Of a stretch of DNA of 64,000 nucleotides, positions 43,519 through 51,708 are shown piece after piece. The notes beneath the pieces are model-generated. The model did no database searches and had not been told where the DNA came from. It saw nothing but the letters and a program-made list of their open reading frames with translations. The stretch lies in assembly GCF_030182585.1 (NCBI RefSeq), contig NZ_JARXOW010000001.1, positions 2,790,001 through 2,854,000 of the forward strand. The letters are read 5' to 3'. The DNA is from Pedobacter faecalis (GTDB lineage: Bacteria > Bacteroidota > Bacteroidia > Sphingobacteriales > Sphingobacteriaceae). Position numbers and translations under genes: made by a program. Position 1 is the stretch's first letter. Every line of letters starts with the position of its first letter.

Positions 43519-44706
43519 TTACTCCTTATCTGATGCAGAATGCCTTCTGCTATAGTTTTGCACATATTCACTTGCCCGGATCAGCAACTGATGATCCATT
43601 TCATTCACCTCAACACCCGTTCCAATGTCACTAAGCAAGGTGATGGTCAGCAAGCCGCCCAGGTGTTCCTGGAATTCCGCGAGTCCTTTCAGAATAGGGG
43701 AGTCCGTGTCGTTGATGCGTATCACCGGATGGTCAATTTCAAAGCCCAGGCCGTTCAGCAAATCCAGAATTCGGATCAGCTTCTCCTCACTAAGCATGCC
43801 TTTCAGGTAAGAATAGGTGCTGTCGAGCGCAATACCCATAGCCACGGCCTCGCCGTGGAGAATACTAAAGCCACTAAGCTGCTCCAGTTTATGCGCACTC
43901 CAGTGCCCGAAGTCAAGCGGCCTCGCAGAACCGGTTTCAAAAGGGTCGCCCCCGGCAATATGGTCTAAATGCAGCTGTGCGCACCGTACAATGAGTTCAT
44001 GCATACTCTTATTGCCTTTCCCCGTATCCTCGCGTTGCATCAGCCTTCCGGCCTGCTCTTCCAGCCATTCGAAAAAAGCAGCGTCTTTGATCAGTGCGAC
44101 CTTAATGGCTTCTGAAATACCCGAGCGATAATCCTTGTCGCCCAGCGTAGTAAGGAACAGCTCATCGTTGAACACTGCTGCGGGGGGTGCAAACGTACCC
44201 AGAAAGTTCTTTTTGCCCCGGTAATTAATACCGTTTTTGACGCCAACGCCCGAGTCATTTTGCGACAATACCGTGGTCGGAATCCGCAGGTGCTTTATGC
44301 CGCGGTGCGATACAGCAGCAGCATAACCCACCAGGTCAAGTAAGGCGCCACCGCCCACGGCGGCAATATAGGAGTGACGGTCGATACCATGAACATTTAC
44401 CGCCTCTACCAGCTGTTCAAAAAGCCCGGGATCGTTCTTGCAGGTCTCACCGCCCGGAATGATCATGATCTCGTCGACCAGCTTAACCTGGTTGTGCACC
44501 CGGAAATAAGCCCGGATATCCTCAGCCAGAGAAGGCCAGGCATCTGCAACGCCCTGATCTACCACAAAGAAAATCTTCCTTAATGCAGCCGAAGGGCGCT
44601 CTTTGAAAAAATCAGCCAGCAGGGTGTTGGTCTGGCCGAATAAAGATTCCGTGAAATATACTTTATATTCGAACTGAACAGTAAACGATTGTTGTATATG
44701 GCTCAT
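43519..44706 (-). CDS. eboD: EboD sugar phosphate cyclase (3-dehydroquinate synthase-like)
   Basis: 395 residues of the dehydroquinate synthase superfamily. The NAD-binding glycine-rich loop (VGGGALLDLVGYAAAVSHRG) and the zinc ligands are present: Glu in SGISEAIKVALIKD, His in LDFGHWSAHKLE and His in SILHGEAVAMG. Members cyclise phosphorylated sugars, as in 2-epi-5-epi-valiolone synthase. The sequence differs from a housekeeping AroB, and its place in the ebo operon favours a specialised product. That product is unknown. Confidence 0.87.
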   Translation of the reverse strand: MSHIQQSFTVQFEYKVYFTESLFGQTNTLLADFFKERPSAALRKIFFVVDQGVADAWPSLAEDIRAYFRVHNQVKLVDEIMIIPGGETCKNDPGLFEQLVEAVNVHGIDRHSYIAAVGGGALLDLVGYAAAVSHRGIKHLRIPTTVLSQNDSGVGVKNGINYRGKKNFLGTFAPPAAVFNDELFLTTLGDKDYRSGISEAIKVALIKDAAFFEWLEEQAGRLMQREDTGKGNKSMHELIVRCAQLHLDHIAGGDPFETGSARPLDFGHWSAHKLEQLSGFSILHGEAVAMGIALDSTYSYLKGMLSEEKLIRILDLLNGLGFEIDHPVIRINDTDSPILKGLAEFQEHLGGLLTITLLSDIGTGVEVNEMDHQLLIRASEYVQNYSRRHSASDKE

Positions 44707-44719
44707 ATTAACTTTTTGA

Positions 44720-45601
44720 CTAAGTCACCGCGAAAGCCTTGCTTAGCCCGATGGATAATGGTAATAAAATAACAATGCAGAGCGCCGCCTGCCAGCTTCC
44801 GAAGGCACCTGCCCAGGCTGCATTCATCAGTATCAGCGCTATAACGCCAGCCTTTACGGCCTTTCCTATATTAGGGCCGGCAGGATTTTGCACTGCACGG
44901 AACAAAGGCACAAAGATCATAAAAGCAAAGCCAGCAAGCAGGAGAGCAGTCAGCAGCAGCTCATCGTTTCGACAGGCAAAGTAAACAATGGCTGCAATCA
45001 CCAGCAGATACAATGCGGCTGCAGCATACAAGGTACGTGCGGCGCCGCCATGTACTTCATCGCGACTTATCATCGTGATGGCCGCTATATAAACAATAGG
45101 CACAAGGGCCAGAAACCACCACTGCTGCACCGCATCTGGAAAAATGCTGATGCCCAGCAATAAGTTCAAACCGCGGCACAAACCCATGGTGAGCGGCCCA
45201 AACAGGGAATTATGTTTGAGGAATTTATCATACACAAGGCAAGACACCATAATGGCGAAAGCCAGGTACTGTGAATCCTTACTGTATAGTCCGGCCGCAA
45301 AAATACCCGCAAAAAAACAGATACCCCCAAATATGGCAGCGGCCTTCTTGCTGATCAGTCCGCTAGGGATGGGCCGCTCCGGCCGCTCTTTGGCGTCAAG
45401 ATCGGCGTCGAAATAATCGTTCATGATAATACCGCCGCTATACAGTCCGATGGTCGAAATGCACAGCAATATCACCGGCGCCCAACCCGTCAGTTGCATG
45501 GCGAAATACCCCGCAATCGTTATCCCGGCCAGCACATCGGCTACAGAAGTAACCACATTAGCAGGCCGCATCAGCCTCAGATAGCCAATCAGTTTTTTCA
45601 C
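44720..45601 (-). CDS. eboC: EboC, UbiA-family prenyltransferase-like membrane protein
   Basis: GTG at 45601 gives 293 residues (MKKLIGYLRLMRPANVVTSV); earlier in-frame starts lie inside eboB. Eight or nine hydrophobic helices are visible. The first Asp-rich prenyl diphosphate motif is NDYFDADLDAKERPERP. The second, usually an Asp-rich loop, reads MISRDEVHGGA, so it is a variant. EboC is thought to transfer or anchor a prenyl-linked precursor. It starts 4 bases after the eboB stop codon. Confidence 0.87.
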   Translation of the reverse strand: MKKLIGYLRLMRPANVVTSVADVLAGITIAGYFAMQLTGWAPVILLCISTIGLYSGGIIMNDYFDADLDAKERPERPIPSGLISKKAAAIFGGICFFAGIFAAGLYSKDSQYLAFAIMVSCLVYDKFLKHNSLFGPLTMGLCRGLNLLLGISIFPDAVQQWWFLALVPIVYIAAITMISRDEVHGGAARTLYAAAALYLLVIAAIVYFACRNDELLLTALLLAGFAFMIFVPLFRAVQNPAGPNIGKAVKAGVIALILMNAAWAGAFGSWQAALCIVILLPLSIGLSKAFAVT

Positions 45602-45605
45602 CCGC

Positions 45606-46592
45606 TTAAGATATGATGATCGAGTTTTTGTCAACCCGCGGCTGCTGCCCGCCGCGAAGCACCGTGTTGCTGCCAAACTTCTGCGACTGATCTACATTCT
45701 TAACGGCAACAAAGTCTGCCTCATTGATCTGCCCGCTTTGTCCGAACGCCGTTATGGCATTCCTGTAGGTAACCAGTTCAATATCTTTCAAAGGAATCCC
45801 AGCACGTTTCATCAATGCCGCAGTCTTAGGAATAGCCAGCGGGTCACTAATGCCCCAGTCGGCCGCCGAATTGATCATGATCCGTTCAGAACCATACTGC
45901 TTAACCACCTCCACCATGCGCTCGTTGCCCATCTTGGTAAACGGATATATCGTAAAAGCAGCCCAGAACCCGCGGTCCAGAACCTCCTTCACGGTCTCCT
46001 CGTTATTATGGTCTATAATGACTGAATAAGGCGCAAGGCCCTGTTCGATTGCAATATCCATACTCCTCGACGTTCCTTTTTTCTTGTCGCGGTGCGGCGT
46101 GTGTACCTGCACGGGCAGTGATGCTTCCCTCGCAAGATCAAGCTGCAAGCGATAATACTTTTCCTCAGCCGCAGTCTGATCGTCAAATCCAATCTCCCCG
46201 ATGCCGACAACGCCTTCCTTAAAAATAAAATTAGGGAGAATCTCCATCACCTGCTCTGCCAAAGCTTCATTGTTTGCCTCGCGCGAATTCAGACCTATGG
46301 TACAATAATGCTTAATGCCGAATTGTGAAGAGCGGAAACGCTCCCACCCAATCAGGCTGCTGTAGTAATCAGTGAAACTCGCCAGGCCCGTCCGTGGCTG
46401 GCCCAGCCAGAAAGCCGGCTCAATCAGTGCCACTACACCAGCATCAGCCATTGCCTGATAGTCGTCCGTAGTCCTCGACGACATATGTACATGCGGATCA
46501 AAAAACTGCATGCCGCTGATCTCACTCAGATCGAGCGTAGTCTGTATCTTTTCGCCTTGATTTCTTTCTTCAAAATTTTCACTACAGCACAT
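45606..46592 (-). CDS. eboB: EboB, TatD-like metal-dependent hydrolase
   Basis: 328 residues from the ATG at 46592. An internal Met28 (46511), right before FFDPHVHMSSRTTDD, would give the more usual TatD-like start but leaves a long gap to eboA. Metal ligands of the amidohydrolase/TatD type are seen: HxH in DPHVHM, Glu in GIGEIGFDD, His in VQVHTPHRD, His in VIIDHNNEE and Asp in SAADWGISDP. Seventeen bases separate it from eboA. It is cytosolic, substrate unknown. Confidence 0.86.
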   Translation of the reverse strand: MCCSENFEERNQGEKIQTTLDLSEISGMQFFDPHVHMSSRTTDDYQAMADAGVVALIEPAFWLGQPRTGLASFTDYYSSLIGWERFRSSQFGIKHYCTIGLNSREANNEALAEQVMEILPNFIFKEGVVGIGEIGFDDQTAAEEKYYRLQLDLAREASLPVQVHTPHRDKKKGTSRSMDIAIEQGLAPYSVIIDHNNEETVKEVLDRGFWAAFTIYPFTKMGNERMVEVVKQYGSERIMINSAADWGISDPLAIPKTAALMKRAGIPLKDIELVTYRNAITAFGQSGQINEADFVAVKNVDQSQKFGSNTVLRGGQQPRVDKNSIIIS

Positions 46593-46609
46593 AGTTCAAG
46601 TATTTATGA

Positions 46610-47302
46610 TCAATTATTGATTATCAATTTCGGTATTTCCGGATTTATATCGCGATGGGCTGCTTCACGTTCCCTCATATAATCCTTCAGCGTATCAGAA
46701 AGCGCCACATTCACACGCTCGCGGATTCCGGTGATCTTCGTGACATCCTTATCGGTAAAGAACGCTTTGAGAACCAATTGATTCCAGGCCGCCTCATCCA
46801 GGTAAGTTGACGGATACGGATTGGCATACATAATGGCCTCAAGCACAATGCCAATATTGCTTCTGATGCCTTCCGTGCAGCGTGGTATCCACCACTCCGG
46901 ATAACTCAGCACCGGAAGTGCGGCATACAGTGCGGCCAGTTCATACATCTCAGCGCCGTTAAACAGGCCGTCGACTTTCCTGAGATAGGCCTCTTTATCC
47001 CCATCGCGCAATTGCATCAGCAGCCAGACCCGCGCAAGCTGGTCCAGCGACCAATCTTCGATGTCCAGTCCGGGCAGCAGTAGCCCCAACTGTTCCCTTT
47101 CCGCATCCAGAATGATCAGCGCCTGGCGCCCCACAAGCCGGGGTATCTGAGAAAAGGCCATGTTCAGTTGCAGTGCCTTATCCTCTTTAGAAACGAGTTC
47201 TGCTTTAGCACGAAGCCAGTCCGACGCCTCAGGGGCAGCGTGCCGGTCAATAATATTCAGAAACAGACTTGCCAGGCTGGTCAGTTTATCCCTATCACTC
47301 AT
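46610..47302 (-). CDS. eboA: EboA-family protein
   Basis: 230 residues, all helical in appearance, with no signal peptide. Recognisable parts are FSQIPRLVGRQALIIL and VLSYPEWWIPRCTEGIRSN, which are typical of EboA. EboA has no known catalytic domain; in cyanobacteria the ebo genes are needed to bring the scytonemin monomer to the periplasm. It lies 11 bases after the TMEM220 gene and heads the A-to-F order. Confidence 0.85.
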   Translation of the reverse strand: MSDRDKLTSLASLFLNIIDRHAAPEASDWLRAKAELVSKEDKALQLNMAFSQIPRLVGRQALIILDAEREQLGLLLPGLDIEDWSLDQLARVWLLMQLRDGDKEAYLRKVDGLFNGAEMYELAALYAALPVLSYPEWWIPRCTEGIRSNIGIVLEAIMYANPYPSTYLDEAAWNQLVLKAFFTDKDVTKITGIRERVNVALSDTLKDYMREREAAHRDINPEIPKLIINN

Positions 47303-47313
47303 ACATTAAACAT

Positions 47314-47682
47314 TTAGACCGCTATGAAGTAATTCATCGCCAGTGCACCGCTAATGATAAGCAGGCCAAAAAACTCCCTGGCTTTTTCAATATAAGGCTT
47401 GGTCGCCTGCATGCTTTCCACCAAACTCGGCGTCCGGTATTTCGTGATCCAGTCGAGCACGCCGTCTTTCGCAAAAAAGAGGTAAACCGCATAGATCAGA
47501 TAACCGGCAATGGCAATCAGGTATACCAGCGGGAAGAAATAATTGAAGGCCGCCAAACCGCAGCAAACCGATGCGATCATGTAAATAGGCACCCACAACC
47601 ACGAATCGCTGTCGTTAAGATTAACGTAGGCAAACAAAACAAACGCGATACAAAATATAGAATTAAGAATGCTAAACAGCAT
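47314..47682 (-). CDS. TMEM220-like membrane protein, first gene of the ebo operon
   Basis: 122 residues from the ATG at 47682 (MLFSILNSIFCIAFVLFAYV); a TTG 14 codons upstream is less likely. Four hydrophobic helices and the motif YVNLNDSDSWLWVPIY match the TMEM220 family, named after a human protein of unknown function. It is followed after 11 bases by eboA. A TTTATTTG (47729-47722, one mismatch to the -7 consensus) is the only promoter-like element upstream. The family match is by motif, and the role in ebo traffic is inferred from position. Confidence 0.8.
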   Translation of the reverse strand: MLFSILNSIFCIAFVLFAYVNLNDSDSWLWVPIYMIASVCCGLAAFNYFFPLVYLIAIAGYLIYAVYLFFAKDGVLDWITKYRTPSLVESMQATKPYIEKAREFFGLLIISGALAMNYFIAV

Positions 47683-47848
47683 AGCTACAAGATTAAGATT
47701 TGTGTGTTGGTTATTACTATACAAATAAACAGATAAAATAACCGTTTTAGAAGCCCAATTGCAAAAAATGAAACAGGGTAAACAATTATTCTTATCTTCA
47801 GTTATTCATAGCTGAACAAGATGTTTTACCTCCTAACACACTGACCAC

Positions 47849-48673
47849 ATGAAGCAATATTTCTGTATCCCCTTATTCCTTTTTGCAGCGGTATGTGCCA
47901 GGGCACAGCATAGCGTCGAGAAGCTCTGGCAGACCGATACGGTGATCAATCTGCCCGAATCTGTACTGCCCGACACCAAAGCCGGGGTGCTGTATGTGTC
48001 CATAATGGGCAACAGCGCCACGGATATCGACAGCATAGGCGGTATCGGTAAACTCGACATGAATGGAAAGGTGGTCGACCTCAACTGGGTTAAAGGGCTT
48101 AACTCACCAAAGGGAATGGCCATCCATGCAGGTAAAATGTTTGTTGCAGACGTTACCGACCTGGCGGTTATCGATATCGCAAAAGCTAAAGTAATCCAGC
48201 GTATACCTGTACCAGGTTCAGCTTTCCTGAACGACGTTACGGCCGATGCTAAAGGCGTGGTATACGTTTCTGATTCCAGGACCCGAAAGATACACCGGCT
48301 GATCAGCGGAACCATCGAAACCTATATGGAAAACATCGACGGCCTCAACGGCCTCAAGGCGGTGGGCGACCTGCTCTACATCGCCGGAGGGGGCAAAAGT
48401 CTGCTGAAAGCGGATGTAAACAAGGGCATGATCAAGGTAGCCGGCCTGCCCCAGGGGGGCGATGGGATAGAGCCGATAGGCAACGGCGATTTCCTCTTTT
48501 CGAGCTGGGGCGGATACCTTTACTATGTGTATGCCGATGGCCGCTCGGACCTGCTGCTGGACACCCATCTGGAGAAAATCAATATTGCAGACATCGGCTA
48601 CGACCCGGTAAAGCGCGTCGTCTACATTCCTACTTTTTTTAAGAAGACGGTCATGGCTTACCAATTAAAATAG
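47849..48673 (+). CDS. Exported SMP-30/NHL-type beta-propeller protein
   Basis: 274 residues with a signal peptide (MKQYFCIPLFLFAAVCARAQ). Repeated strands such as VKGLNSPKGMAIHAGKMFVAD, NDVTADAKGVVYVSD and IEPIGNGDFLFSSWGG (quoted in part) indicate a propeller like SMP-30 lactonases or NHL proteins. A Glu and Asn/Asp set could bind a metal, but the catalytic site is not certain. It is divergent from the ebo operon, and precedes the sugar dehydrogenase by 31 bases, so the two probably form a unit. Confidence 0.8.
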   Translation: MKQYFCIPLFLFAAVCARAQHSVEKLWQTDTVINLPESVLPDTKAGVLYVSIMGNSATDIDSIGGIGKLDMNGKVVDLNWVKGLNSPKGMAIHAGKMFVADVTDLAVIDIAKAKVIQRIPVPGSAFLNDVTADAKGVVYVSDSRTRKIHRLISGTIETYMENIDGLNGLKAVGDLLYIAGGGKSLLKADVNKGMIKVAGLPQGGDGIEPIGNGDFLFSSWGGYLYYVYADGRSDLLLDTHLEKINIADIGYDPVKRVVYIPTFFKKTVMAYQLK

Positions 48674-48704
48674 TAAATTCGGGTACCAATTTACAACACA
48701 CCAA

Positions 48705-50120
48705 ATGCTAAAAAATTTCAGTGCGGCAGTGCTTGCCGGATCAGTTCTTGCCGTATGTCTCGGGTTCGAGCGGCAAGGTTCATCAACAGTGGCAGACGAG
48801 ACGCCAGCTAAAAATTACGCCACTTACTGCGCCGGTTGCCACGGCGAAAAAATGGATATGTTTGTCGACCGCAACTGGAAGTTCGGCAACAAGAAGGAAG
48901 ATATTGCCAAGTCTATCACGCTTGGTCACGCCGACGAGGGCATGCCGGCATTCGGCGGCACGCTGAGCGAGGCAGAAATAAACGGACTGGCCGATTATAT
49001 TCTTGAGGGAATCAAGAACGTAGGTCAGTACACCTCACGCGAGAAGCCGGTGGGCGACGTGTTTAAAACCGAAAACATGACCATCAAGCTGGAGCAGGTA
49101 AGCGGACCGGGGCTGGACGTGCCCTGGGGCATCGCGTTTCTGCCTGGCGGCGATTTGCTGGTCACCGACCGCGGCGGTAAACTGTTCCGCGTAGGTAGGG
49201 ATAAGTCTATGACCGAAATAAGCGGCGTGCCAGAGGTTTGGAGCCGCGGACAGGGCGGTTTGATGGACGTAATCACCGATCCGGGTTTTGCTTCCAACAG
49301 CACCATCTATTTGTCGTACTCGAAACCTAAGAATGAGAACGGCACATCTATGGGTACCACAGCCATTATGCGTGCCGTACTTAAAGGCAATGCGCTTAGC
49401 AACCAGAAAGATATTTTTGTCGCTGAACCCTATCAGCGCACCCAGCTTCACTATGGATCGCGTATGCAGTTTGGTCGCGACGGCTATCTGTATTTCAGCG
49501 TGGGCGAGCGTGGCAACGAAAAAGCAAACCCTCAGGAAATCAAAAACAATGCGCTCGGTAAAATTCACCGGATCAAAAGTGATGGAACAATTCCGGCCGA
49601 CAATCCCTTTGTGAAAACTGCTGGTGCTTTGTCGTCTATCTATTCTTATGGTCACCGTAACCCTCAGGGGCTCACCATACATCCAACCACAGGTAAGATA
49701 TGGGAAACCGAGCACGGTCCGAGAGGCGGGGATGAACTTAACATCGTTTCGCCCGGTAAAAACTATGGCTGGCCTGTGATTTCCTACGGGATAAACTACA
49801 ATGGTAAGCCGATCACCAATCTGACTGCTAAAGCGGGTATGGAGCAGCCCGTTCATTACTGGATTCCTTCTATAGGTCCGAGCGGGCTCGCCTTCGTGCA
49901 GGGCAACAAGTATAAGGGCTGGACCGGCAACGTGCTTGCAGGATCGTTAAGGTTTGAGTTTTTACAGCGACTGGTCCTCACCGGAAACAAAGTGACCAAA
50001 CAGGAGATCTTGTTCAAGAATATTGGCCGTGTACGGGATGTGCGAATGGGCCCCGACGGATTCATTTATATGGCCGTCGAGTCGCCAGGCAGGGTGTTCC
50101 GTCTGGTGCCGCAGCCTTAA
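48705..50120 (+). CDS. Cytochrome c plus PQQ-type sugar dehydrogenase fusion
   Basis: 471 residues. After an N-terminal export signal, a small cytochrome c domain has a CxxCH heme site (YCAGCHGEKMD) and a later Met ligand candidate (GHADEGMPAFGG). From about residue 125 a soluble-glucose/sorbosone dehydrogenase beta-propeller follows, with GLDVPWGIAFLPGGDLLVTDR, GSRMQFGRDGYLYFSVGERG and YGHRNPQGLTIHP. The protein probably oxidises a sugar or aldose in the periplasm and passes electrons to its own heme. The true substrate is unknown. An imperfect lipobox (LAVC) lies in the signal region. Confidence 0.9.
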   Translation: MLKNFSAAVLAGSVLAVCLGFERQGSSTVADETPAKNYATYCAGCHGEKMDMFVDRNWKFGNKKEDIAKSITLGHADEGMPAFGGTLSEAEINGLADYILEGIKNVGQYTSREKPVGDVFKTENMTIKLEQVSGPGLDVPWGIAFLPGGDLLVTDRGGKLFRVGRDKSMTEISGVPEVWSRGQGGLMDVITDPGFASNSTIYLSYSKPKNENGTSMGTTAIMRAVLKGNALSNQKDIFVAEPYQRTQLHYGSRMQFGRDGYLYFSVGERGNEKANPQEIKNNALGKIHRIKSDGTIPADNPFVKTAGALSSIYSYGHRNPQGLTIHPTTGKIWETEHGPRGGDELNIVSPGKNYGWPVISYGINYNGKPITNLTAKAGMEQPVHYWIPSIGPSGLAFVQGNKYKGWTGNVLAGSLRFEFLQRLVLTGNKVTKQEILFKNIGRVRDVRMGPDGFIYMAVESPGRVFRLVPQP

Positions 50121-50129
50121 CATAGCCAT

Positions 50130-50162
50130 AACAAAGGCTGTCAAGCGGCCGCTGGCCTTGTT
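50130..50162. terminator. Hairpin between convergent genes at 50.1 kb
   Basis: AACAAAGGC (50130-50138) and GCCTTGTT (50155-50162) pair over 8 bases with one bulge, and the loop contains the perfect palindrome AGCGGCCGCT (50144-50153). No T tract follows on either strand, so terminator function is uncertain. Confidence 0.4.
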
Positions 50163-50904
50163 AGACTTCCAGGATAAAATAATTGCAAGGGTAGCCATGC
50201 TTCTGCAGAATAGGCAGGGCTACATTGTACACCTTTACACCACCCGGGGCGGTACCTTCAATCTGCCCCGCGTGTGCGTGACCATGAAATGCTGCCACTA
50301 CATTTCTGCGTGTCAGCGGCTCCGCCAGTCGCGATGATCCCAAAAAAGGGAAGATCACTTCCGGTTCACCCTTCACGGTTTCCTGAATGGGCGCATAATG
50401 CATAATGGCTACTTTTTTGATGTTATCGTTCTCACCGTCAAGTCGAGCCAGTGCACGATCAAGATGCAAGGCTTCATTTACGGCCTCCTGAACAAAATCT
50501 TTCATGGCCTGCTCACCAAACATCGATAGCATATAATTATCGAAGCCCCCGCCAAAGCCCTTTACGCCGGCAAAGCCGACACCCTTGATCACTATTGCCT
50601 CGCCATCCAGTATGGTCATGCTGGCATTCTGCAGTGCCTGCCTGATGAGCTTGTGCCTGCCTTTCTCGTAATCATGATTGCCCAATACGCCAAGTACGGG
50701 TATACTGCAGGATTTAAGCTCCTCTGCCAGCACTTGCGCCTCATGCTCATCACCTGTATCTGTAAGGTCGCCCGCAATGATCAGTACATCCGCCTGCGCA
50801 GATATTTCCTTGAAGCAATCGGCCCACCTGCCTTTATCACCCTCTCTCACATGAATGTCGGCCACAGCGGCAATTTTTATGGTTGTTGCTGTTGTTTCTT
50901 CCAT
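50161..50904 (-). CDS. Calcineurin-like metallophosphoesterase
   Basis: 247 residues with the full metallophosphoesterase motif set: DIHVRE (DxH), IIAGDLTDTG (GDxxD), GVLGNHDYEKG (GNHD) and AFHGHAHAGQ (GHAH). The enzyme uses two metals to hydrolyse phosphomonoesters or diesters. No signal peptide is seen, so it is cytosolic. The nucleotidyltransferase gene ends 2 bases before this start codon, so the two are cotranscribed. The substrate cannot be deduced. Confidence 0.93.
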   Translation of the reverse strand: MEETTATTIKIAAVADIHVREGDKGRWADCFKEISAQADVLIIAGDLTDTGDEHEAQVLAEELKSCSIPVLGVLGNHDYEKGRHKLIRQALQNASMTILDGEAIVIKGVGFAGVKGFGGGFDNYMLSMFGEQAMKDFVQEAVNEALHLDRALARLDGENDNIKKVAIMHYAPIQETVKGEPEVIFPFLGSSRLAEPLTRRNVVAAFHGHAHAGQIEGTAPGGVKVYNVALPILQKHGYPCNYFILEV

Positions 50905-50906
50905 GG

Positions 50907-51650
50907 TTAGGTCGTTTTTATGGTACTCACTTTATAATTCCATTTTTTGATGTCCACCTCATACTGCGTCTGGTCAATGACCGGTCCGCGGCATACCCGC
51001 TCCAGCGCACGCGGAATATCGTACTGCTCTTTGGCGCGCTCCATCAGTTCGTCAAACACCCAGCGCGGAATTACATCATGGTAGTCGGCCGGGTAAACAA
51101 ACTGGAAGATCAGGATTTGGGCCAAAAGCAGGTGCCAGTGCTGGTCCAGCTTAAACATCAGCCGCTTCCAGTCAAAATTACCTGCGGTTTTCAGCAGAAT
51201 ATGGTTTACATCGGCACCATCATAACGTTCGCGGTTCTGCACGTATATTTTGCACCATACCAGGTCCTCGGCCGACATATACTTGACCGTCAACCCTTCA
51301 TAATCGCCGGTGGTAGCGCGTTTGTACCACACGTCGTCTACCGTGCAGATATTGTTTACCGTATCGAAGATGATGTCGATATAATGACCGTCTTTATGGA
51401 TTTTAGCGAGCCAGCGCACATCGGTAAGTTCTGTGTTATAGCCTTTGTCGGCCAGAAGCTTAAGTATCTTTGGATACTCTGAAGGTTTGCAGAAAATATC
51501 CATATCCTTAAGGTCGCGCGCTATACCCGTATACTGGTACATGGCAAGTCCGCCGCCCAGCATAAACTGCAGGTCGTTTTCCTGCAGGGTACGCAGCACG
51601 TCGACATAAAATTGAATTGCTGCTGTTTTTTGCTCGTGTGTTAAAATCAT
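50907..51650 (-). CDS. Nucleotidyltransferase-fold protein
   Basis: 247 residues. The N-terminal part shows the MNT-type signature: LGGGLAMYQYTG (GG) and LKDMDIFCKPSEY (DxD), with a third acidic strand in HYIDIIFDTVNN. This layout is shared with AbiEii-like and other minimal nucleotidyltransferases, including some toxins and repair proteins. The C-terminal half is helical and aromatic-rich. It starts directly after a 31-base inverted repeat and is followed by the metallophosphoesterase. Whether it modifies tRNA, protein or a nucleotide is open. Confidence 0.8.
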   Translation of the reverse strand: MILTHEQKTAAIQFYVDVLRTLQENDLQFMLGGGLAMYQYTGIARDLKDMDIFCKPSEYPKILKLLADKGYNTELTDVRWLAKIHKDGHYIDIIFDTVNNICTVDDVWYKRATTGDYEGLTVKYMSAEDLVWCKIYVQNRERYDGADVNHILLKTAGNFDWKRLMFKLDQHWHLLLAQILIFQFVYPADYHDVIPRWVFDELMERAKEQYDIPRALERVCRGPVIDQTQYEVDIKKWNYKVSTIKTT

Positions 51651-51681
51651 GTTATCTCTAGCTTAGATGCTAGTAGATAAC
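51651..51681 (-). promoter_or_regulatory. Inverted repeat directly before the nucleotidyltransferase start
   Basis: GTTATCT-CTAGC (51651-51662) pairs with GCTAG-(T)-AGATAAC (51669-51681) over 12 bases with a single bulged T and a 6-base loop. It touches the ATG at 51650. In RNA it would sequester the ribosome binding site; in DNA it could be an operator. No T tract follows it on the minus strand, so a terminator is less likely. Confidence 0.55.
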
Positions 51682-51708
51682 ACAATTTCGACCGTTCTGT
51701 TTTGAGGC

